Shown: piece after piece, positions 8,679 through 15,862 of the stretch
Numbering within the stretch: the stretch's first letter is position 1
Layout of the letters: each line of letters starts with the position of its first letter
DNA from: Liolophura sinensis
Taxonomy: Eukaryota; Mollusca; Polyplacophora; Chitonida; Chitonidae
Direction: 5' to 3'
Assembly: GCF_032854445.1 (NCBI RefSeq)
Contig: NC_088296.1
Span: forward strand, 15,138,623-15,154,484
Length of the DNA stretch: 15,862 bases
Program-made: the position numbers and the translations under genes
The notes under the pieces: generated by a model
What the model saw: only the letters and a program-made list of their open reading frames with translations
Told to the model about the DNA's origin: nothing
Databases searched by the model: none

Positions 8679-8750
8679 GATCTACATATGCTACATAAGT
8701 TATATGTGCTACATGAGATGCATGTGTTACGTGAGGTGTAAGTGCTACGT
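8679..8750. repeat. Return of the 18-bp minisatellite unit, four copies
   Basis: Four 18-bp units such as AAGTTATATGTGCTACAT restore the first block's period after the 16-bp array, then similarity fades in GTAATATGTGCC. Confidence 0.85.
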
Positions 8751-8762
8751 GTAATATGTGCC

Positions 8763-10003
8763 AAACTAAGCAATGACATAATAAGGCCATTAGGTCACTG
8801 TTGTAACTGATTTTCCAGTTCATTTCAAAATTATCATTCAAGAATTCACAATCAACGTCTGATCATAGCGAACACAAAATACAATTGAGCCAGCCGTGTC
8901 TCCGTTATAGTATCACACCCGAAGGTACACTATTAATCCAAAAGCAATGTAGCAGATTATATGAGACGTAGGACTAAATTGAATTTACAGTGAAACTTTT
9001 TCTGATGTGTTCGATTGAGAGTCGCTTTTTTACATGTAACGCCGTTTCCCATGACCTCAATATCCACCATTACCTTCATATCGCTCATCTCCCGCCTTCT
9101 CGTCCTGCCTCCCCTAACATTGCGATGTTACAAGTGTCAACGAACCAGACAGTGGTGTTGTAATGATGGTTATATCCGGTTTCTGTAACACCTGACAAAG
9201 TGAATTACCCAAGCCAAACATTTAATTGTGACATTGCATCGCAACGCTTCTTGACGAGAAGTAACAAAGGTGACTTTGTGTTTACCAAATTTAAATTGAT
9301 GCTATCACTGCACCTGTAAGGGTGTCTTAAATCTATTTTATATTTGAACGACATCTGGCCAATCGGTCTCACTGCACGATACATTCATTAGAATTTTGAT
9401 GACCTAAAGGCTTTTATGCACACACACGCTCAAAGGTGTTTAAACGAGGCAGAATGTCCCCAATTGCACTCATCTGCATGTATATAGCTTTACGAAGCAG
9501 TGAAAACAAAAACTAGCAGGTAACATATCACGTAGATCATGCCACTATGTTGACAAAGCTTTACGGTGCTCCGTTCGACACTACAAACGGTAAACAAATC
9601 AACCGACAATAGTCACACGCAATCAAGAAAATTCAGCTTCTTCACAATTTAACTCAGTTGAGGTTTCATTCTAATTGCTGATGCAAATATTTGGATAGCG
9701 TCAACATAGACGTATCTAACACAATGGCCTAAGCAGAATTAGATTTTTTAAAAAAGCGTAATTGGTCAGGAAATTATAGTAGGCCTATAGCAATATATAA
9801 CAACTCTTAAAGTTGAGCCAAACCAGTTTCACATCTGCTCCAATGAATTGCTAGAGAAAAGTTAACACACAGGCCATGTGTAATTACGACTATCCCCATA
9901 GCGTACCCGAAAACTATTATCTAACCCACATATACCTGTATTTCTTGGATACCTACGTCGATCCGCATTAAGGACAACCAATGATTATAAAAAAAAACTT
10001 GCA
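8763..10003. other. No gene or clear repeat seen
   Basis: This AT-rich single-copy-looking stretch has only short open frames on either strand with no recognisable domain, tRNA-like sequence or tandem repeat. Confidence 0.5.
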
Positions 10004-10017
10004 ATGAATAATCACCA

Positions 10018-10180
10018 GTGCCTGCATTGCGTATGGCTAGTAGATGGTATCTGCATGTACGTTCTCAATAAGGACTGTCTGGACTGCGCACACAAAAGTA
10101 ATGTCAAACTCACCTCAATGCCAGTAGATGGTATCTGCATGTACGTTCTCAATAAGGGCTGTCTGCAATGCGTACACAAA
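10018..10180 (+). repeat. 84-bp-period partial tandem duplication
   Basis: A 34-bp stretch starting GTAGATGGTATCTGCATGTA is identical at 10040-10073 and 10124-10157, and similarity continues through CTGTCTG and TGCG(C/T)ACACAAA. A third partial copy of the downstream part begins near 10018. The period is 28 codons, and a 96-codon plus-strand frame (10004-10294) crosses both copies, giving repeated VDGICMYVLNK and CLxC motifs. I do not recognise the protein and call it a repeat rather than a gene. Confidence 0.8.
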
Positions 10181-10769
10181 GGCAGTATAAAACCCAGATA
10201 CCGTTATTACCTGGTATTTTCGTGCAGGTATTATCTGATAGGAACATTCCGTTTCAGTGCTAGATATATTGATAGATATATTCGATTTATATGATCTTAA
10301 TGTATGGTGTAATGGATTAATATATGTGGAAGTTTTCCGAGTATAATATATTCTTCATAAGAAGAAAAAAGAGGAAAAACGAGAATAATGATTTCTAGAC
10401 AAGGCCGTTGTCTGGTTTAAAAGATACAAAGGATATTTCCAGGGGCATCATAAACTTTGTTATCACAAAAAACAAAACAAGATACTGTAATTACGAGGCA
10501 TAGTGATATCTTGCGATGACTGACCCGGGACGTCCTTATTGGTTGACGGCTGCTATGCGAATATCTTTATTGATGCATGGACTCTATATGTTTCTTATGT
10601 TTGCCCAGTACAAATGTCCCGTTATGAATGCAGATGTTACCTCACCTTGTTCACCGTCCACTTTTAACACTGGTTACTAAGAAGACTTCAGATCAGAGCT
10701 GAGTGCTCAGGCACACTATATGTAAGAAGCCTGTGAGGTATGGCCGAGTACATGTATCAACGCAAAATG
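10181..10769. other. No gene or clear repeat seen
   Basis: AT-rich sequence without convincing open frames, tandem repeats or recognisable element ends. Confidence 0.5.
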
Positions 10770-10892
10770 TTTATTTTTAGTTATTTATTAATTTATTTGA
10801 TTGGTGTTTACGCCGTACTAGAGAATACTTTACTTTTCCAGGGTGAAACCTACGATCATCCACAGGTTGCTGAAAGACCTTCCTGCGTACCA
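10770..10892 (-). mobile_element. SINE family B, internally deleted partial copy
   Basis: A TTTATTTTTAGTTATTTATT tail leads into TTGATTGGTGTTTACGCCGT, then GAATACTTTACTT, then GTGAAACCTACGATCATCCA and CAGGTTGCTGAAAGACCTTCC. Compared with 13257-13381 the part around AGCATTATGG is deleted. The tRNA-related head is absent. Confidence 0.78.
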
Positions 10893-11683
10893 TTTGTTTT
10901 TAAGAATGCTATATCATAAGATTTGCTTAGGCGAGAGCATCGCTTGGCTAATAAATATAAGGGCGTGCCAGAGTCGCCATTACGCAGGAGTAGGTATCTT
11001 ATTTATATAGCTGGGACAAAATGGAGTCCCTTTGAGGAAATAAAAAAAAAACACTGGAGCACAGAGACAAAACCAAAGCACAGCAGTGTGGTAGTTGACA
11101 AACTATAACCAGTAATCACTGAAAATCATTGATTTATTCATAAACGACATATTGTTTTAAGGCATTTGGGAGACAGAACTGGATGTAAGTTTTATGATAG
11201 AGTGTATGACTGCGGCACACGCAAGCGAAGCAGCGCTAGCAACTTAAGCATTTAACATCCAAGACCAAGTAGACGAACCATTCGGTAACTTAACCTATAC
11301 CCGCAGCATGTATGATTAGATTTGAAAAATTAGAGAGAGATCAGTTTCAGTTACCTGGCCTGATTACATAGATTAGAGCGTGTTTAAACATTATATTATC
11401 GGAAGGGTTCGTGAGAAACACAACATAACGAATTGAATCCAGTAAAACAATAGAGCAGGCGTGGCTATGTTCAATCAACCGCCAGGTACGCAATACTGCG
11501 TTTAATTCACCTGAATTCTTCAAACGTGTTTTCATCTTATTTTGACTTGTTCCCTGTATTCAGTTATCTGTAAAATCTATCGTACTGTATACCAAAATTG
11601 CCTTTTTTATAAAAGGATTTCCCATCATTTACCGCTGAAGACAAACTGCCGTGAAACAATAAAAAGAAACAAAATAAATTTCA
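10893..11683. other. No gene or clear repeat seen
   Basis: Two roughly 60-codon frames (10923-11108 plus, 11347-11535 minus) show no known motif. I see no repeat of note before the 39-bp array. Confidence 0.5.
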
Positions 11684-11994
11684 TTGATTAGGGTTACACT
11701 ATAATAAAACTTACAATCAACCTTGATTAGGGTTACATTATAATAAAACTTATACACAATCTTGATTAAGGTTAATTTATAATAAAACTTATAAACATTC
11801 TTGATAGAGTTTACATTATAATCAAACTAACAAACAATCTTGAATAGGTTAAATGATAATAAAACTTACAAACAGTCTTAATTAACGTTACATTATAATA
11901 AAACTAACAAACAATCTTATTTGAGGTTACATTTTAATAAACTTACAAACAATCTCGATTAATATTAAATTTTAGTAAAACTTACAAACAATCT
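11684..11994. repeat. Tandem array, 39-bp unit, eight copies
   Basis: Eight consecutive diverged units of 38-39 bp each begin TTGATTAGGGTTACA-like and continue TAATAAAACTTACAAACAA. The array ends abruptly at CTCGCATGTGAG. Repeated AATAAAA motifs are part of the unit and should not be read as polyadenylation signals. Confidence 0.92.
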
Positions 11995-12430
11995 CGCATG
12001 TGAGTCAGAAACAGGGTTCAAATTATAGTCGATCACATGCCAGTTAACTGATGTCGCTTTCCGTTACGATATACTGTACTCCACCCATTATCCGGCATGC
12101 CCTCGTTTTTTCATTATCATGACATAACCCAGGGCAATGAATTCATGGTGTGGAAAAGAAGCTTATGAGAGTTTAACTTTATAAATTTAAAATGTATATC
12201 AACTGCATTTTCCTTGCACTGATATGGGCGTTCAGCTTGTCGTGTTACATGTCACTAACTAACAGCAATTTTGATAACCAGGACATATATTACTGATTTT
12301 TCAGAGATTTGAATATAGGCGACAGGTTCAGAAAGAAACAGGGGAGGGTAGCATTGGTGTTGGCAAAACGTGGTCATCTCCCTTGAGCCAAGAGGCTTGT
12401 CGGTAATTTCTGTTTGCCGACAGCTGAAAA
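11995..12430. other. No gene or clear repeat seen
   Basis: The stretch between the 39-bp array and a SINE copy holds no recognisable coding or repeat structure. Confidence 0.5.
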
Positions 12431-12555
12431 TTATTTACTTATTTATTTATTTGTTTATTAATTTTATTGATATGTTTTACGCCGCACTCAAGGCCAGCAT
12501 TGTGGTGGTGAAACCGAGCAGAAACCCACTACCATTCGTAGGTTAGTTGGCAAGT
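12431..12555 (-). mobile_element. SINE family B, partial copy with internal deletion
   Basis: A TTATTTACTTATTTATTTAT tail is followed by TTTTACGCCGCACTCAAG, then directly GGCCAGCATTGTGGTGG, GAAACCGAGCAGAAACCCAC and CGTAGGTTAGTTGGCAAG. The roughly 20-bp segment between ACTCAAG and the CAGCATTATGG region, present at 13257, is missing. Its head is truncated. Confidence 0.78.
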
Positions 12556-13256
12556 ATGGAATAGCAAGAAAAAAGCTATGTATATTTTACATCAAACTAT
12601 ACGTCTTTCTCCCATGCTATACATACTCTAAATTTTCCAACAAATTTATCCGTTTTTCAGATACATTTTCAATAGATAATTCATGACAGTAAAAAATCAA
12701 TCAGTCTCTTTTCACAAATTAATCGATAAATCAACGTTTGCTGTAACAAAACAGAAATATAAGTAAAAATAAGAAAAAAGAATATATCTCATCTAACAGA
12801 TCAGTGGAATCGCTTGTTACCCACAGCCTGCGTGCAGGTCATACACAGCAGGGGAAAGAACCCAGGCAAATGGTTCAGGAGCTGACATATCAATCGCTAG
12901 ATAACGTAGCTTATCCACCCTCATGTTTATCTAACACATGTCTCTGTAAAAGTCGTCTCGGAAGTCCGTCTCGCAGCGTGTGACCGACAGCTAACAATCA
13001 GTTCACTATACATACTTTTTTATGTTAGCGTTGAATATAACGTAGCGGGTAATGACCATCGTGATTTTCACACACAATAATTGGAAAAAAAGACATAATT
13101 TACCCTGGACAACTTTTACTTTTGATGTCAATTAAAATTTTTGTCAATACGTTGTATGCCACACCATACAAGTCTATTTATCTTGTCTCTAGCTAAAATT
13201 GGTATTCGAACATTTATATACCTCATATTTATGGCAAGGCAGATTTGTTTATTTAC
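12556..13256. other. No gene or clear repeat seen
   Basis: AT-rich sequence with short open frames only; nothing recognised. Confidence 0.5.
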
Positions 13257-13381
13257 ATTTTTCGACTGGTGTTTTACGACGTAAGAAAATTTCACTTGTA
13301 CGACAACGATCAGCATTATGGCTGAAGGAAACCAGGCAGAGGAAACTCACGGCCATCCGCAGGTTGCTGAAAGACCTTCCC
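13257..13381 (-). mobile_element. SINE family B, 3' half, interrupted by another SINE
   Basis: The block runs TTTTTCGACTGGTGTTTTAC, then GACGTAAGAAAATTTCACTT, CAGCATTATGGCTGAAGGAA, AAACTCACGGCCATCCGC and AGGTTGCTGAAAGACCTTCCC. The expected continuation (CACGTAC.GCCGGAGAGG) does not follow here but appears at 13686. This is therefore the 3' half of one SINE split by an insertion. Confidence 0.85.
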
Positions 13382-13660
13382 GCCTGTTGCCGGACCAAAG
13401 ATTTTAAAATGGTCCCTGCTGATGCCTCGCTTGGCGCTCAGCACTGAGAAGTTAAGAGTCAGGAAACATAACTGACTCGGTGTCAGTATAATGTGACTGG
13501 GTCGGTTCTCATGTCTGGTGTATTCGGCATTATATCTCAGTGGCGGCACCACTTTGGCGCCCTGCCACAAGATGGCAGACAATACCTCGTCGTCATATGA
13601 CTGAAAAATTGTGAAGCACGAGATCGAACCCCAAGTATAAATACATACATATGTCCACTC
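13382..13660 (+). mobile_element. SINE family A, copy 3, inserted inside a family B SINE
   Basis: The body matches the copy at 3938-4230 (CCAAAGATTTTAAAATGG, CGCTTGGCGCTCAGCACTGA, TCATGTCTGG) and the tail reads CGTCGTCATATGACTGAAAA with ATTGTGAAGCACGA, ending in ATACATACAT. Its strand is opposite to the host SINE. The 5' end lacks A and B boxes. Sequences on both sides (13383-13393 and about 13687-13700) both resemble the host's ACGTACGGCCGGA, consistent with an eroded target-site duplication. Confidence 0.82.
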
Positions 13661-13685
13661 GCGCAAACGCTCTCTTTCAAACATA

Positions 13686-13775
13686 CACGTACAGCCGGAG
13701 AGGAAGCCAGTATGATCTGGACTTGAACTCACAGCGACCGCACAGGTGAGATGCTCCTGGGTCATTGCGCCGACC
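13686..13775 (-). mobile_element. SINE family B, 5' half with B box, beyond the insertion
   Basis: CACGTACAGCCGGAGAGGAA, GCCAG, GATCTGGACTTGAACTCACA and GCGACCGCACAGGTGAGATG with CTCCTGGGTCATTGCGC resume the SINE broken at 13381. On the minus strand 13730-13719 reads GAGTTCAAGTCC, a good RNA polymerase III B box, so this is the tRNA-derived head. The A box expected further right is not recognisable. Confidence 0.85.
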
Positions 13776-14020
13776 TGCAGGTCTAATAAGATGCATTGTC
13801 CATTTTGAATGTTTTTAACCTTCCACACATTGAAGACGTCGCGTGATGAGAACATAGAGGACAAAGAGGTGGTCTTCATTTCCACGTAGACCCTTGTTTT
13901 GTGGATTTCTCTGATGAACCTGGTGTGGAAGATTGCACGAAATCATAAGCACCCGTGGTTAATAAAAAATACATCACATAAACCAAGCATTCAACGATTC
14001 AAGCAATACGCCGAGGGATG
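13776..14020. other. No gene seen
   Basis: A long minus-strand frame (13885-13316) overlaps this region but runs through the nested SINEs and shows no domain. Confidence 0.5.
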
Positions 14021-14021
14021 A

Positions 14022-14098
14022 AAAAATAAATAAATAAATCAATAGATAAATAAATAAATAAATCAGTAAATAAATAAATCAGTACATAAAAAATAAGA
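14022..14098. repeat. AAAT-rich imperfect microsatellite
   Basis: Repeated AAAT and AAATC units occupy the tract, such as AATAAATAAATAAATCA. It resembles the simple tails seen beside the SINEs, but no SINE body adjoins it. Confidence 0.85.
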
Positions 14099-14099
14099 A

Positions 14100-14650
14100 A
14101 AAAAATCAATTATATATTAAATGCAGGTAAACAATGAGTGAAATGACACATAATAATTCTATCCAAAGTAAAAAACGTTAATGAGGAAATCTATTAAAAT
14201 AATAGTAAATGAAGTAAATATAGATAAATATAATGGATCAAGAAAACTAAAAAGTTTGGAATAAATCTTCGAAGATTCCACAGCGTAAACATGTAAGACG
14301 AGTGCAGTAATCAGTGCGCATTGACCTTGAAAGATAGTACACAGCCGTAATCCCGAAAATGGTGTGGGTGCTGCATTGTCACCGCAACGCCCTGGTGGTG
14401 ACACTATATTATTCTACTTGCATTCTGTATGCTTTGGGTTTTATGTCGTATGAAAGCAACGTAGAACGGAAGTACATCTCTAAAATATTTCGATGACCCC
14501 AGATACAATTTTTGATAATGGCGTTTTACAAGAAATATCAAAAGTATTGGAACGATTTGCGCGTAAACTGCAGATGTGAGTGCTCCATTCATGGCTCTAT
14601 TGCCAATGCATTTAAACCAAAGAACAATATCAGAGCAATTTTCACGTTAC
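14100..14650. other. No gene or clear repeat seen
   Basis: AT-rich, with several 60- to 80-codon open frames on both strands but no recognisable motif or splice context. Confidence 0.5.
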
Positions 14651-14677
14651 TACGTACATTCCAAGGTGCTCTGGACA

Positions 14678-14710
14678 CCAGCATGAGCTGGACTTGAACT
14701 CACAGCGACC
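14678..14710 (-). mobile_element. SINE family B head fragment with B box
   Basis: A 33-bp block CCAGCATGAGCTGGACTTGA plus ACTCACAGCGACC matches the head at 13707-13738 with two differences. It includes the B box GAGTTCAAGTCC on the minus strand. Similarity stops sharply at TTGGTCAT, where the degenerate repeat starts. Weakly similar sequence may extend left to about 14651. Confidence 0.75.
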
Positions 14711-15060
14711 TTGGTCATAATGATATTTTGTGTCATAAGGGCTGTGATGGTAATGATACCATGTGTCATTATGATTGTTACCATAATGTGATATGAGGAT
14801 TGTGGTGGTAAAGATATCATGTGTCACTATGATTGTTACGCTGATGTGACATGATAATTTTGGCCAGAATGATATAGTGAGACAAAACTGTTGTAGTGGT
14901 AATGATATAAAAGAGATTATGACGGTTGTAGCATTTTGACATAGTTATTGCTGTCATAATGATATGATGTCACATAATGGTTGGGGGTATTTTAATATAA
15001 TTTGATATTCTGATTGTTTTTATGTCGGTATAACCTGACATAACAGTTGTGATGGGATAT
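14711..15060. repeat. Degenerate tandem repeat, period about 58 bp
   Basis: ATGTGTCATTATGATTGTTA (14761) recurs as ATGTGTCACTATGATTGTTA (14819), 58 bp later, and GGGCTGTGATGGTAATGATA-like blocks precede each. Further right, motifs such as GTGGTAATGATA, TGTCATAATGATA and TGACATAA recur at looser spacing, so the array decays with distance. Confidence 0.7.
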
Positions 15061-15397
15061 AATGACTGTGGCGAAGCCAAGATGACGTGAGAGTATTTGC
15101 GGGTGCCTGCCACTTATGCCAAGAGACAGACTCAACGTTCAGGTGACTCTGTATCACAGCTAAACAAGATTGTCTGTGTATATATATACAATACATTATA
15201 AATGCACATAGAGTATGACTCAAATCCGTGTGGGTGACATTGTTATTGAATGCAGCTGTCTGACCTAGATGTACAAACATCCTAGACATTTTATCAACTT
15301 TCCCTCCGCAATACACACTATTTAACTTAATGCCACGTTTTCTGAATGCTGTTCTAAGTAAAATTTGCTCCTCTTTTACATGCGTGGTATTAAGTTT
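15061..15397. other. No gene seen
   Basis: The minus-strand 98-codon frame (15316-15020) has no recognisable domain. A short TATATATA tract lies near 15180. Nothing else stands out. Confidence 0.5.
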
Positions 15398-15595
15398 GTG
15401 TGTTTGTTTAATTGGTGTTTTACGCTGTATTAGGTCCCCCTAGTATTAGGTCTAAAGGCTATGTATACACTGTCCCGGCGCAGGTGGGTTAACGCCATTT
15501 ATGGTTGATAGTGTACAAATGCAGTGATGATAGCTGTAGGTCTCACCGGGATTTGAACTCCAATTCCAGACGCTTCCACCACAAACTATAACTAT
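15398..15595 (-). mobile_element. tRNA-derived SINE, family C, sharing the family B tail
   Basis: A TTTGTGTGTTTGTTTAATTG tail continues GGTGTTTTACGCTGTAT, the same terminal motif as family B. The body that follows is different (AGGTCCCCCTAGTATTAGGT, ATGTATACACTGTCCCGGCG, TTGATAGTGTACAAATGCAG). The minus strand carries GAGTTCAAATCC at 15560-15549, a good B box, so the head is tRNA-like. An A box is not clear. Confidence 0.7.
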
Positions 15596-15862
15596 ATTTC
15601 TCATGCAGGCACTAAAAACCTTCTCTCTTTGTTATAAAAATGGGCACATATTCTGATATGGAAGATATGTTTATTGCTTTATTTATGTCTTAATTTATGT
15701 ATACATGTATTCTTAATTGCTCTTTTACATAGTTCTCAGAAATATTTTCTCATGTAGTAATGGTGCCTTCCTTCCCCAGCTCACCACCTACGTGCAATGT
15801 AAATGTTACATGACTTTTCCTCAGTCAGAAAACAACGTTACCAATATAGAACACATATCCGT
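15596..15862. other. No gene or clear repeat seen
   Basis: AT-rich sequence to the window end with no recognisable feature. Confidence 0.5.

Noticed and set aside
7815-8750. Regular short repeats that might suggest a CRISPR array
   Set aside because: Units are contiguous with no unique spacers, and the genome is eukaryotic.
11684-11994. Multiple AATAAAA polyadenylation signals
   Set aside because: They recur once per 39-bp unit and reflect the repeat, not transcript ends.
13719-13730. A tRNA gene suggested by the B box
   Set aside because: No A box, cloverleaf or anticodon arm can be formed; it belongs to a SINE head. The same applies to 14693-14704 and 15549-15560.
13316-13885. 189-codon minus-strand frame
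   Set aside because: It reads through the nested SINEs, so it is repeat-derived rather than a gene.

Overview
The window is animal nuclear DNA, most likely from a mollusc. It has spliced exons with GT/AG borders, a multi-domain SRCR receptor gene, long introns, many microsatellites and minisatellites, and several dispersed tRNA-derived SINEs. The SINE tails (TTGATTGGTGTTTTACGCCGTACTC and TCATATGACTGAAAAATTGTT) are ones I associate with bivalve and gastropod genomes. That placement rests on remembered repeat families, not on a search. I saw no bacterial-style gene arrangement.

Left part (1-6478): the 5' portion of one gene on the minus strand, leaving the window at position 1. Five coding exons can be assembled by eye. 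Exon 1 (6478-6370) encodes a start Met and signal peptide. Exons 2+3 (3792-3639 and 2575-2409) encode a first scavenger-receptor cysteine-rich (SRCR) domain. Exons 4+5 (434-287 and 78-1, cut by the window edge) encode most of a second. Intron phases agree at every junction (1, 2, 1, 2), so about 218 residues read without a break. Each domain has the two-exon, six-cysteine organisation of group A SRCR domains. The introns hold SINE copies, a foldback MITE-like element, a tiny retrotransposed tail with a perfect 14-bp target-site duplication, and a long CATA/CA microsatellite.

Right part (6500-15862): I find no convincing protein-coding gene. The region holds repeats: a minisatellite (7815-8750) whose unit changes from 18 to 19 to 16 and back to 18 bp; an 84-bp-period partial duplication (10018-10180); an eight-copy 39-bp tandem array (11684-11994); several minus-strand copies of one tRNA-derived SINE, one split by a second SINE (13257-13775); an AAAT-rich tract; a degenerate roughly 58-bp repeat (14711-15060); and a further SINE with a different body but the same 3' tail (15398-15595).

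No new multi-gene system is visible. The main results are the reconstructed gene start of a secreted or membrane SRCR protein and a clear record of SINE activity (nested, ultra-truncated and shared-tail copies).
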